Part shown: positions 45,801 to 52,856 of the stretch, piece by piece | Numbering within the stretch: position 1 is the stretch's first letter | How the letters are laid out: every line of letters begins with the position of its first letter | DNA from: Streptosporangium sp. NBC_01495 | Lineage (GTDB): Bacteria; Actinomycetota; Actinomycetes; Streptosporangiales; Streptosporangiaceae | DNA: 64,000 bases | Direction of reading: 5' to 3' | Assembly: GCF_036250735.1 (NCBI RefSeq) | Contig: NZ_CP109430.1 | Location: 8,494,001 to 8,558,000, forward strand | The notes under the pieces: model-generated | Databases searched by the model: none | Seen by the model: only the letters and a program-made list of their open reading frames with translations | What the model was told of the DNA's origin: nothing | Made by a program: the position numbers and the translations under genes

Positions 45801-45811
45801 TCTACAGCTAG
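42803..45811 (+). CDS. Secreted multidomain glycosidase: CBM32, GH16-like, TIM-barrel hydrolase, Ig-like, CBM32
   Basis: GTG 42803 follows GAGGAGAG and gives about 1002 residues. In order: signal peptide (to about 38), CBM32 (38-170), a Pro/Glu linker, a GH16-like domain (about 190-430), a GH2/GH5-like TIM barrel (470-770), an Ig-like domain (770-870) and a C-terminal CBM32 (873-1002). The GH16 catalytic motif ExDxxE reads ETDIMT near residue 311, so the second Glu, the acid/base, is missing. The barrel keeps WDVGNEV (acid/base near 582) and VTEAG (nucleophile near 675) and is probably the active module. The substrate may be a beta-glucan. Confidence 0.85.
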   Translation: MYPARSSGRFRLGLVIAALAALVLSGLALTSPASAADGLLSQGKTATTSSSEGAGYVASLAVDGNLTGTRWASTFSDPQWLQVDLGETATISRVVLTWEAAYGRAFKIQTSADASSWTDVYSTTTGTGGTQTLDVTGSGRYVRMHGTTRGTGYGYSLWEFQVYGSTGGPQEPEEPEEPGTWTEVWKDDFNGSAGTSPSAADWILRTGTSYPGGAANWGTGEVETMSASTANVYLDGTGNLNIKAIKDGAGNWTSGRIETQRTDFAPQPGELLRFSARLKQPDVANALGYWPGFRATGAAYRGNYNNWPSVGETDIMTGVNGRNQLANTLHCGTAPEGVCNEYNGRTSGFATCDGCQTGYHEYAQVIDRTKTDEEIRFYLDGRQTWVVRQSQVGVTAWRAALHHGFYLRLDLAIGGSLPNALAGTTTPTAATTSGGVLSVDRISVARQAGTVPAAMTDPATPAGPSIVRVTGSQGNWQLQVNGAPYQLKGLTYGPPQAAADGYMRDLKNMGVNTIRTWGVDDVNTPVLLDRAAQQGIKVVVGHWLNQGADYVNDTAYKTSVKNEIVARVNALKNRQGVLMWDVGNEVILTMQDHGLPADVVEQRRVAYAKFVNEVAQAIHAADPNHPVTSTDAYTQAWTYYKAHSPALDLLAVNSYGAIHTVKQDWINGGYTKPYIVTEAGPDGEWEVPNDVNGVPTEPTDLQKRDQYTASWNAIKGHTGVALGATEFHYGLENDFGGVWLNTTTGGWRRHGYHSLKAAYTGQPSANTPPEITSMTVGSQTAVQAGKTFTVEVAATDPNSDLIRYNLMFSNKHINGNRGFDNVRFTQTGPGRFTVTAPEQMGVWKVYVYAFDGHGNAGIEQRSFRVVPPTVAGTNVALGKPTTASSYQATGDGGPFTPGRATDGSFTSRWASEWADPQWIQVDLGATTAIRHVQLGWEAAYGRAYQIQTSTNGTTWTNVHTTTTGDGGFDSVDLNASARYVRVNLTQRGTAYGYSLWEFGVYS

Positions 45812-45900
45812 TTCCTCGTGTGAACCCGATCGACGGTACTGCTCTCACGGCGTCCGGCCCGCAACGGAGCCGCAGGTGCGAGTGACAGCCCGTTCTGGGA

Positions 45901-45936
45901 ACACGCCGCCCGGGTCAATTGACCCGGGCGGCGTGT
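45901..45936. terminator. Perfect 36-bp palindrome, bidirectional terminator
   Basis: Bases 45901-45936 equal their own reverse complement. The centre is AATT, flanked by GACCCGGGCGGCGTGT and its complement, which folds into a 16-bp stem with a four-base loop. It lies between convergent genes (ending at 45811 and 46016), so it can end transcription in both directions. Two CCTCCCGRAAGCCCTTCGGAG repeats follow at 45946-45995. Confidence 0.8.
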
Positions 45937-46015
45937 AACCGACCTCCTCCCGGAAGCCCTTCGGAGCTCCTCCCGAAAGCCCTTCGGAGGCTGTCAAGCC
46001 CTGAATCCCCGACCG

Positions 46016-46807
46016 TCAGGCAACGCGGGAGGAGGGCACCGCCCAGGTCTTGCAGGAGCCGGGGTCGCCGCTCCTGAAACCGCGGTCGAGCCAGTAGACG
46101 ATGTTCTTGCCCCTGGCGGACCGGCGGTCCTTCCTGGAGTTGTAGTCGCCGTTCTTCTTCACGAGCTCCAGCAGCGCGGGCCAGCCCTCGCTGTCCTGCC
46201 CCGCGCTCTTCCAGACGCTTCCCAGGAAGACTCCTCCCAGGCAGTCCGCCTGCAGGATCCCGCGCCGGGCCTGTTCGAGACGCTCGGCCTGGCTTTTGTA
46301 CGACAACGCGACGTGACCGTTGGTGATGCCGGTGAGGGACTGCAGATGACGGCCGTACATCCCGGCGACGTACTGGAAGTGGTAGATCACGCGGGTCCGC
46401 AGGTAGTAATCCTCACCCACCAGTATCGCCGATGTCCTCGTCGCGTAGCAGTGACGGGCGTTGACGCCCTTCTTCCACTTCTGCCCGCAGAACCGCGCCG
46501 GCTTGGTGAGGACGACGAGCTTGGCGGACGCGAACGGCAGCTTGGCACGCTTGAAGTGGGCCGACCAGGAGGCGTTCAGGCAGCTCCACAACCCGACGAG
46601 GGTGCGCTTGGCGTCCGCGGCGTTCTGGGTGCTGAGCGCACCGTCAGGACATTCCGATGACTTGATCTTGCCGCTGCGGTAGAGGCCGTTGTCGGTCAGG
46701 ACCGGCACGTCCCTGACAGGAGAGACGAGAGCCTCGGCACTGCCGGAGATGGAGACGAGGAGGACGCAGAGGAGGGCCGAGGCCAGCAGTGCGGGGGGTC
46801 TGAACAT
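46016..46807 (-). CDS. Secreted neutral zinc metallopeptidase homolog lacking HExxH
   Basis: This 263-residue protein has a signal peptide (LLASALLCVLLVSISGSAEA). It aligns by pattern with YpfJ-type putative neutral zinc metallopeptidases: VVLTKPARFCGQKWKK, YYLRTRVIYHFQYVAGMYGRHLQSLTGI, ERLEQARRGILQADCLGGVFLGS. Where the family has HE(Y/F)GHH, this protein has GMYGRH near residue 154, so both HExxH metal-binding and catalytic residues are lost, while the downstream LQADC helix is kept. It is probably a non-catalytic secreted binding protein. The ATG start gives a good signal peptide. Confidence 0.75.
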   Translation of the reverse strand: MFRPPALLASALLCVLLVSISGSAEALVSPVRDVPVLTDNGLYRSGKIKSSECPDGALSTQNAADAKRTLVGLWSCLNASWSAHFKRAKLPFASAKLVVLTKPARFCGQKWKKGVNARHCYATRTSAILVGEDYYLRTRVIYHFQYVAGMYGRHLQSLTGITNGHVALSYKSQAERLEQARRGILQADCLGGVFLGSVWKSAGQDSEGWPALLELVKKNGDYNSRKDRRSARGKNIVYWLDRGFRSGDPGSCKTWAVPSSRVA

Positions 46808-46906
46808 GAGAGAACACGTTAGGGCAGAACACCGTCGACAATGAGGTCCAGAGCCGTCATGGAGATCGTTCCGAGGCCGGAGAGATCGGGAAACGATCCA
46901 TCCGTC

Positions 46907-47242
46907 TCAGGATGAGCTTCGAGAGCCCGCGGCCACCAGCAGCCGCGCGGCGGCCTCCGCTCCGTCGGTGCGCACGGCGCCGGCGAGAGACCCGGCACGG
47001 GCCGCCACGTCCGGCTGGAGAGCGCGGCCGAGAGCCTCGGTCAGCGAGCCGGTGGTCGGCGCGCCGGGCGGGTGCGCGGCTCCGGCTCCGAGGTCGCCGA
47101 CCCGTCGTGCCCAGTAGTGCTGGTCGAAGTGCTGGGGGATGACGACCTGGGGTGCCCCGGCTCGCGCGGCCGCGGTGGTGGTGCCCGCGCCACCGTGGTG
47201 CACGACGGCGGCGACCCGCCGGAAGAGCGCCTGCTGGTTCAC
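46907..47242 (-). pseudogene. Truncated GT1/GT28-type glycosyltransferase (C-terminal third)
   Basis: The 111-codon frame contains NQQALFRRVAAVVHHGGAGTTTAAARAGAPQVVIPQHFDQ, the donor-binding C-terminus of UDP-glucuronosyl/sterol-glucosyl-like transferases with the HHGGAGTT signature. About 300 N-terminal residues are missing, and the sequence before 47242 shows no similarity. It is therefore a gene fragment, not an expressed enzyme. Confidence 0.75.
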
Positions 47243-47302
47243 GAGAATCCGGCGTGACCGCCGCAGCCATGACGTGGTGAAACAACATTCTCAGAGCGGT
47301 TG

Positions 47303-47743
47303 TCAGAGCGTCCCGACGTACACCCAGTCGCCCCCGTGCCGGGCGAAACGGCTGTGCTCCTCCATGTGCCCCTCCTCGCCGCGCTCGACGTAGTGGGCGC
47401 GGAAGCGGACGGTGCCCTCGGTGTGGAAGGCGCTGCCGCCGGTCGTCTCCAGCACCTCCAGTCGCGTCCACCGGAGCCCGCCGCCGAGGTCGACGCCGGG
47501 CGGGCGCGTCAACGGGTGCCAGGTGCGCAGGAGATACCCGGCGTCACCGACGCTGAAGGCGCTGAACCGCGACCGCATCAGCGCCTCGGCCGTCGTCGCG
47601 GACGCCTCCCCCCGGTGCAGCCGCCCGCAGCAGTCCCCGTACGGCGCGGGGAGCCCGCACGGACACGAGGCGGTGGGCGCGGAACGAACTCGGGACCGTG
47701 GATCACGTCGTGGCACGTCCCCCAGTATGCCCGCGCGCTCCAC
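47303..47743 (-). CDS. YchJ family (UPF0225) protein with SEC-C-type zinc motif
   Basis: The 146-residue product (GTG 47743; a shorter GTG at 47716 after GGGGG is possible) starts its conserved part with CPCGLPAPYGDCCGRLHRGE, a zinc-binding cysteine cluster of the SEC-C type. It continues with the YchJ core ALMRSRFSAFSVGDAGYLLRTWHP, then TVRFRAHYVERGEEGHMEEHSRFARHGGDWVYV. YchJ-like proteins have an NTF2-like fold and unknown function. It lies in a stretch of pseudogenes but appears intact. Confidence 0.8.
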   Translation of the reverse strand: MERAGILGDVPRRDPRSRVRSAPTASCPCGLPAPYGDCCGRLHRGEASATTAEALMRSRFSAFSVGDAGYLLRTWHPLTRPPGVDLGGGLRWTRLEVLETTGGSAFHTEGTVRFRAHYVERGEEGHMEEHSRFARHGGDWVYVGTL

Positions 47744-47897
47744 CGGGCCCGTTCCCGGCGCCTGCCTCGGCCCGGTGACCTATGAGGTTCGTTCCCGGGA
47801 CTCGCCGAGCGGGCATGGGAGCGCAGATCGTCGCATGGCGGCGGAACGAGGCATCGCCGGACCATGCCGCGACCGCCACCGTCGGCACCTCCGTTTC
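47744..47897. other. Intergenic sequence upstream of the YchJ gene
   Basis: No gene is supported here. The sequence lies between the YchJ gene and the LOG-like remnant and may be leftover coding DNA from a deleted gene. Confidence 0.3.
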
Positions 47898-48114
47898 TCA
47901 GCCCCCCGGCCGATGGCCAGGCCAGAGCCCCGTGGCCGCCAGCGCCTCCTCCGGGGACGAGACATGCCTGACACCGGGAACCGGGTGCCCCTCGTGGTCG
48001 AGGAGCCGCCAGCCACCGAGCTGGATCACGGGGACACGGCCGCGGCGCATCGCGAGCGTTGGACTCGTCCTCGCCCGTGCAGTCGCGCGGCCCGCACACC
48101 GACACCTGAATCAT
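47898..48114 (-). pseudogene. Internally deleted TIGR00725/LOG-like (SLOG) gene
   Basis: The ATG at 48114 opens MIQVSVCGPRDCTGEDESNAR, the N-terminus of TIGR00725-type LOG-like proteins. After a frame change the minus strand reads VIQLGGWRLLDHEGHPVPG and then VRHVSSPEEALAATGLW before TGA at 47898-47900, which matches the family's C-terminus. About 100 central codons, including the GGG(x)GxM nucleotide loop, are gone. Confidence 0.65.
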
Positions 48115-48350
48115 CACGGTGAGATCCTGCCCACGAGCGACGACCACCGATCAGGGGTCTCCAGGGTGACCACGGAAAGCGCGGCACAGCCATCGTGAGC
48201 CGGCATCTCGCGTACCGCGTGTCTGTCGCGGAAGATCACCGCCTGCTGGATCAGCGCGGCGGAGATGTTCCGCGCACCGGGATGCTCCTGTCCGGTGTCG
48301 GTTTCCCGGCCGGACCGCTCGATCAGCTTCCAGAAGGCGTCCGTATCCAT
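48114..48350 (-). pseudogene. DUF4240 N-terminal fragment joined to another gene's C-terminus
   Basis: From ATG 48350 the frame reads MDTDAFWKLIERSGRETD and then TGQE, the conserved start of DUF4240 proteins. Then it changes to unrelated residues (NISAALIQQAVIFRDRHAVRE, ending SSLVGRISP). Its stop overlaps the ATG of the LOG-like remnant (TGATG), suggesting that the second part is the end of a gene once coupled to it. A second DUF4240 fragment with the same ERSGRETDTGQE stretch lies at 51232-51400. Confidence 0.55.
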
Positions 48351-48564
48351 GAGACGTGATCGTGGCATTCACCGGCATTCGTGTACACCGCGTTCACGGG
48401 CGTCCACCATTGTCACGTGCTTGCTCAACGGCCTCCCGGCGTGATCGGTTTTCAGGGCGTACACCAGGCGTCCAGGGATGTTGTGAGCACCGGCCCGGCA
48501 GGACCCACAGGATCGTGACCATCGCGGGGCGGCATGCCAACGCTGTCGCACGGAAGGAACCGAC
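48351..48564. other. Upstream region of the 529-residue protein gene
   Basis: These 214 bases have no gene and are less GC-rich than the backbone. GGAAGGAACCGAC at the end is the Shine-Dalgarno of the following gene. Confidence 0.35.
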
Positions 48565-50154
48565 ATGTTGAATCCGCGGCGGAAGAGTGACCGCCTCAAG
48601 CCGACCGGCGGCACCGGCCCCGGCCCCGGCCCCGGCTCCGTCCCCTCGAACCCCTCCCAGCCCCGGCCCGGATCGGCCGACCCCACGCTCGCGACACCGA
48701 CCGACGACTCCCCCGTACGGTCCCCGTCCTCCGGCGGGACGCTCCATCCCGACCCCTCGACGCCGGAGAGCCCAGCCCGGCCGGAGAGCCTGGGCGGCAC
48801 GGTGGAGGAGAAGGCCAAGCGGCCCTCCGACACGGCACCACCGTCCCGCCTGGCCAAGACCAAGCGGAACGACGGCGCGACATCCCTCGGCCAGTCCACG
48901 GCGAGCGAGCCCGCCTCGATCAGAGTGCTGAAAGGGATCATCAAAGAGTTCGAGAAGACCCCCACCTCATTCGCGATCAAGCGCCTGTTCGGCAACGAGA
49001 ACATCGCTCTCCAAAGCCGGAAAAACGACATGGGCGACGTCGCCTACCAGGACGCGAAGAGGAGGCTCAAGCAGGAGTTGCTGACCGTCGGGAAACTGGC
49101 GAGCTACAGTCGCACGGCGCTCCGGCTGCGTCCGCTGGAGAAGCGCCGCATCCTCGACCTGCTGCTGAGCACCAGCAGGAGCGAGGATTTCATCACCGAC
49201 GCCCAGGAAGTGATGCTGGAATACGCCATCGAGGACATGGACGACTCCTGGTCCGCCGTGGAGATGATCATCTTCTACGGTACCGACGGCCTGAGCCTTT
49301 CGGAGAAGCAGCGACTGATCGCTCGTATCATCGCCGGCTCCACCACACTGGACCCCGACGCCGGCGCCGCCCTGGGCACGCTGTACCTGTCGGCCGGCCT
49401 CGCTCCGGACTTCACCCGGCACGACCACGAGATCCGGACCCGGGTCCTGACAAGGCTGAAGACGGAGCTCATGGACGAGTGCCGGAGGTGGCCCACTCTG
49501 AGCCTGGACCAGAGGCTCGAAGCCCTGAAGAGGGTCCGCGACATCCAGTGCGCCGAAATGGGCATCGGCCACCAGAGTCCGGAAATCCTCCCGGTGAAGG
49601 ACCTGGGGTGGTTCACGCCGAACGGATGGGTCCCCTGCAGCGGACTCTTCATCCCCAGGGAGAACGTCATCAGGATGAACACGAGCTACCCCGGCTGGGA
49701 CGACTTCGACGAGGTGATCGACACTCTCGTACACGAGAACACACACAACTACCAGAAATGGCTGGTCTCCCAGCTGTACGCCGACCAGCCGATGGACGAG
49801 AGCGACCCGCGCCACCTTCAGGCCACCCTGTTCGCGCTGAACCAGGGGCACGGATACCTGATCCTCGATGAGGCCCACCTCGACAAGGACCTGGCCAACC
49901 AGATCTACAAGAGCCAGCCTAAAGAGAGACACGCCTTCCTGGCCGGAGGCGAGGCCAAGGTCGCGTTCCGGGCCGACGCGAAGAAGGAGGCGCAGAGCGT
50001 ACTCGGCCAGGTGCGGGAGGCCCTGGTACAGAGTCCAGGGGACAGCAAGCTGGAGCTCCTGGACAAGATGCTGTCCCACGCGATCGCCAACCAGAACCTG
50101 TCGTCGACCAGGATCTACGGGATCGTGGACACCGCTCTGAAGTCCCTGACCTGA
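48565..50154 (+). CDS. Uncharacterised 529-residue protein with an HExxH motif
   Basis: I do not recognise the family. Residues 1-115 are disordered, rich in Pro, Gly and Ser (GTGPGPGPGSVPSNPSQPRPG). The rest is mostly helical and charged. Near residue 390, VIDTLVHENTHNYQKWLVSQ contains HENTH, an HExxH zinc-peptidase signature, within a predicted helix; KERHAFLAGGEAKVAF some 60 residues later could supply a third ligand. There is no signal peptide. The protein has lower GC than its neighbours, stands among gene remnants, and starts at ATG behind GGAAGGA. A toxin-like or effector peptidase is possible but unproven. Confidence 0.7.
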   Translation: MLNPRRKSDRLKPTGGTGPGPGPGSVPSNPSQPRPGSADPTLATPTDDSPVRSPSSGGTLHPDPSTPESPARPESLGGTVEEKAKRPSDTAPPSRLAKTKRNDGATSLGQSTASEPASIRVLKGIIKEFEKTPTSFAIKRLFGNENIALQSRKNDMGDVAYQDAKRRLKQELLTVGKLASYSRTALRLRPLEKRRILDLLLSTSRSEDFITDAQEVMLEYAIEDMDDSWSAVEMIIFYGTDGLSLSEKQRLIARIIAGSTTLDPDAGAALGTLYLSAGLAPDFTRHDHEIRTRVLTRLKTELMDECRRWPTLSLDQRLEALKRVRDIQCAEMGIGHQSPEILPVKDLGWFTPNGWVPCSGLFIPRENVIRMNTSYPGWDDFDEVIDTLVHENTHNYQKWLVSQLYADQPMDESDPRHLQATLFALNQGHGYLILDEAHLDKDLANQIYKSQPKERHAFLAGGEAKVAFRADAKKEAQSVLGQVREALVQSPGDSKLELLDKMLSHAIANQNLSSTRIYGIVDTALKSLT

Positions 50155-50512
50155 GCGGCCTAAGCGCCTATCGGGAGGTTCCGCCCGTGGACGGGCGTGG
50201 GATCGCCGGGAGCTTGTTCCGCGTCGGCGGACACCGTTGGCGCGGCGCCCAGGCGGCCGGGGCGGCCGGGGTGGTCAGGGTGGTCAGGGTGGTCAGGGTG
50301 GTCAGGGTGGTCAGGGTGGTCAGGGTGGTCAGGGTGGTCAGGGTGGTCAGGGTGGTCAGGGTGGTCAGGGTGGTCTGGATGGCCTCGTGGCCATCGGGTC
50401 TCACGTGACCGAGACCGCTGACGGAACCGGAGCCTTTTCCAAGATCCACCCACCACATGCCGAAACCCGGCCCGCGGGCATGATCCGGACCGGGTTTCCG
50501 CTGGTCGACGGC
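50155..50512. other. Intergenic stretch with minisatellite and start of duplicated segment
   Basis: It contains the 9-bp repeat array (listed separately) and, from about 50421, the left copy of the segment duplicated from downstream of the acyl-CoA dehydrogenase gene. Open frames across the array are artefacts of the repeat. Confidence 0.6.
50271..50378. repeat. 9-bp minisatellite, 11 perfect copies plus one variant
   Basis: GTGGTCAGG repeats head-to-tail from 50271 to 50369, with a final GTGGTCTGG at 50370-50378. Being a multiple of three, the array opens several reading frames (for example GGQ or DHP tripeptides), but none has a start signal or a recognisable flank. Confidence 0.95.
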
Positions 50513-50584
50513 CTACTTCAGGAGCCGCCGAACCATCACCACGCGCTGGATCTGGTTGGTGCCCTCGTAGATCCGGGTGATCTC
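50513..50584 (-). pseudogene. Duplicated 3' end of the acyl-CoA dehydrogenase gene
   Basis: The minus strand reads EITRIYEGTNQIQRVVMVRR and then LLK and stop, the last 23 codons of an acyl-CoA dehydrogenase, nearly identical to the end of the intact gene at 51549. Similarity continues beyond the stop to about 50421, matching 51458-51548, with small indels. The copy is cut off at its 5' side. Confidence 0.85.
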
Positions 50585-50728
50585 CGATGCCGCAACGGGG
50601 CACCTGGGAAAACATCTCGATCATGGGATGAGCAGCGGTTATTCTTGTGGACGTCTCGTGTCACTTCTCGCTGCTTCTGGTGCTCCCACGGAACGGCGAC
50701 GGAACAGAGCAGAAGCTTGGAGGTGCCC
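50585..50728. other. Upstream region of the small plus-strand gene
   Basis: These bases follow the break of the duplicated segment and hold no gene. TTGGAGGTGCCC at the end is the Shine-Dalgarno for the gene at 50729. Confidence 0.35.
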
Positions 50729-51199
50729 ATGGCGATGCCCAGGAAGGGCTCACGGCTCATCAGCGTCGACGGCACCGCCTTCCGCTGGCGGATCAGGCAC
50801 AAGCCCACCTACCACCAGGGAAACAGCTGGACTCCCCTCACCGTCACCGTTGAGCGGACCGAGGAGCCGAGGCGTGTTCTCGTGGTGTCACTTCCCTGCG
50901 CCCGGCCGGACAACTGGCTCGGAGAACGGACGATCGCGGTCCGCCCCGCCCTCGTCGCCGGATGCATCCGGCGAGCCATCGAACAGGGATGGAACCCCGG
51001 GCAACCGGGCCCGGCGTTCACCCTCACCGTCACCGAGGACGAACTGACCGTGCTCTTGGGCGAACCGCCTCAGTACCTGATCCCCTTCCTCTGGGGCATG
51101 ATCCCTGAAGGCGGAGGCATCGAGGACCTCCCCCGATGCACCGAAATCTGGAGCCGGGACAAACAGCGCACCGGCCAGGCACCTTCTGACGCTCCGTAG
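50729..51199 (+). CDS. Hypothetical protein, 156 residues
   Basis: ATG 50729 has GGAGG five bases upstream. The product is a soluble protein with features KGSRLISVDGTAFRWRIRHKPTY, LTVTVERTEEPRRVLVVSLP, PDNWLG and AGCIRRAIEQGWNPGQPGPAFTLTV. Similar small proteins are found scattered in actinobacteria and planctomycetes without known function. It sits inside the segment bounded by the two copies of the acyl-CoA dehydrogenase 3' end, which marks it as inserted or retained DNA in the accessory island. Confidence 0.7.
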   Translation: MAMPRKGSRLISVDGTAFRWRIRHKPTYHQGNSWTPLTVTVERTEEPRRVLVVSLPCARPDNWLGERTIAVRPALVAGCIRRAIEQGWNPGQPGPAFTLTVTEDELTVLLGEPPQYLIPFLWGMIPEGGGIEDLPRCTEIWSRDKQRTGQAPSDAP

Positions 51200-51231
51200 G
51201 CAGGTGAACCGCGCCGGGTTTTGACGTACCC

Positions 51232-51400
51232 CGAGCTCGCTGGAGCCGGCCCGTCGCGGAGTCCCACCACATCTCGAAGTCGACGATCTCCCCAGCCGAG
51301 CGCCCGAAAGGTCGCCGTCCAGCCAGGCAAGGCGCTCCTGTCCGGTGTCGGTCTCTCGGCCGGACCGCTCGATCAGTTCCCAGAAGGCATCCGCGAACAT
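51232..51400 (-). pseudogene. Frameshifted DUF4240 fragment
   Basis: From ATG 51400 the frame reads MFADAFWELIERSGRETD and then TGQERLAWLDGDLSG, the start of a DUF4240 protein. The next conserved part (SAGEIVDFEMWWD) is in another frame, so a frameshift near 51300 splits it. The sequence stops resembling the family soon after, so this is a truncated relic. Confidence 0.65.
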
Positions 51401-51548
51401 TCCTGTACAGATCACGACCGTCCTCGTCCGCAGTCCGTGAAGCTCTCACGGAACAGAGACGGAACAGGGCCTCTTCCAAGATCCACCCACCACATGCGAA
51501 ACCCGGCCCGCAGGCATGATCCGGACCGGGTTTCCGCTGGTCGACGGC

Positions 51549-52712
51549 CTACTTCAGGAGCTGGCGAGCCATCACCACGCGCTGGATCTGGTTCGTCCCC
51601 TCGTAGATCTGAGTGATCTTCGCGTCGCGCATCATGCGCTCGACCGGGTAGTCGCTGGTGTAGCCGTACCCGCCCAGGAGCTGGACGGCGTCGGTGGTGA
51701 TCTCCATGGCGGCGTCGGAGGCGGCGCACTTGGCGGCGCTGGAGAGGAAGGTGAGGTCCTTCTGCGGCTCGCCGTGCATGGCCAGCTCGGACCTGGCCGC
51801 GGCGGCGTAGGTGAGCTGGCGGGCGGCCTCCAGCTTCATGGCCATGTCGGCGACCATGAACTGGACGCCCTGGAAGTCGGCGACGGCCTTGCCGAACTGC
51901 CTGCGCTCCTTGACGTAGCCGATCGCGTAGTCCAGCGCGCCCTGAGCGATGCCGAGCGCCTGGGCGGCGATGGTGATGCGGGTGTGGTCCAGGGTGGCCA
52001 GGGCGGTCTTGAAACCGGTGCCCGGCTCGCCGATCATCCGGGACGCGGGGATCCGGACGTTCTCCAGGATGACCTGGCGGGTCGGGGAGCCCTTGATGCC
52101 GAGCTTGCGCTCCTTGGCCCCGAAACTGACGCCCTCGTCACCCTTCTCCACGACGAACGCGGAGATGCCCCTGGCCCCGACGCCCGGCTCGGTGACGGCC
52201 ATCACCGTGTAGTACTCCGACACCCCGGCGTTGGTGATCCACATCTTGGCGCCGTTGAGCACGTAGTGGTCGCCGTCGAGGACCGCGCGGGTCTTCATGG
52301 CGGCGGCGTCGCTGCCCGCCTCGGCCTCGGAGAGGGCGTACGAGAACATCGCGTCACCCCGCGCGACCGGCGTGAGATAGTTCCGCTTGAGCTCCTCGGA
52401 AGCCGTGAGCAGCAGCGGAACGGTGCCGAGCTTGTTGACGGCCGGGATCAGCGAGGACGAGGCGCAGGCCCGCGCCACCTCCTCGATGACGATCACCGTC
52501 GCGAGGGCGTCGGCACCGGCGCCCCCGTACTCCTCGGGAAGATGCACGGCATGCAGGTCCGCCGCGACGAGCGCCTTGTAGACGTCCCAGGGAAACTCCC
52601 CGGTCTCGTCGGCCTCGGCGGCGCGAGGGGCGATCTTCTCGTCGGCGAGAGCGCGGACCGTCTCGCGGAGCATCTCGTGCTCCTCGGGCAGTGCGTAGAG
52701 AGGGTAGCTCAT
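51549..52712 (-). CDS. Acyl-CoA dehydrogenase (FadE25-like)
   Basis: The 387-residue flavoenzyme introduces a 2,3-double bond into an acyl-CoA thioester. It has MFSYALSEAEAGSDAAAM and KMWITNAG (FAD/substrate loop), RQFGKAVADFQGVQFMVADMA, and the catalytic-base region QIYEGTNQIQRVV near residue 367. ATG 52712 has no Shine-Dalgarno; TACTAT ends six bases before it, indicating a leaderless transcript. The gene diverges from UDP-glucose dehydrogenase. Its last 70 bases and downstream flank are copied at 50421-50584. In mycobacteria the fadE25 gene is a neighbour of purE/purK. Confidence 0.93.
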   Translation of the reverse strand: MSYPLYALPEEHEMLRETVRALADEKIAPRAAEADETGEFPWDVYKALVAADLHAVHLPEEYGGAGADALATVIVIEEVARACASSSLIPAVNKLGTVPLLLTASEELKRNYLTPVARGDAMFSYALSEAEAGSDAAAMKTRAVLDGDHYVLNGAKMWITNAGVSEYYTVMAVTEPGVGARGISAFVVEKGDEGVSFGAKERKLGIKGSPTRQVILENVRIPASRMIGEPGTGFKTALATLDHTRITIAAQALGIAQGALDYAIGYVKERRQFGKAVADFQGVQFMVADMAMKLEAARQLTYAAAARSELAMHGEPQKDLTFLSSAAKCAASDAAMEITTDAVQLLGGYGYTSDYPVERMMRDAKITQIYEGTNQIQRVVMARQLLK

Positions 52713-52856
52713 GGGCAAATAGTAGGACGTCCAACAAAACATGGAGCGCTCCACCCCAGGTGATATGTACCCCGGCGTTTGCGCAGGTGGCAAAGTAGAA
52801 GCGCCAGATGCCGGTACCCTGTCGGCAAAGATTGGGCAGAACCGAAAGGAGCACCA

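Noticed and set aside
50271-50378. CRISPR-like array
   Set aside because: The repeats are only 9 bases with no spacers between them, and there are no cas genes in the window.
50187-50460. Long frames with GGQ, VVR, WSG or DHP repeats
   Set aside because: They are all produced by the 9-bp minisatellite, which is open in several frames on both strands. None has a good ribosome-binding site or conserved flank.
52739-52752. GGAGCGCTCC palindrome upstream of the acyl-CoA dehydrogenase as a fifth LacI operator
   Set aside because: It differs from GAGAGCGCTCTC in the outer positions, and the gene has no link to sugar use.
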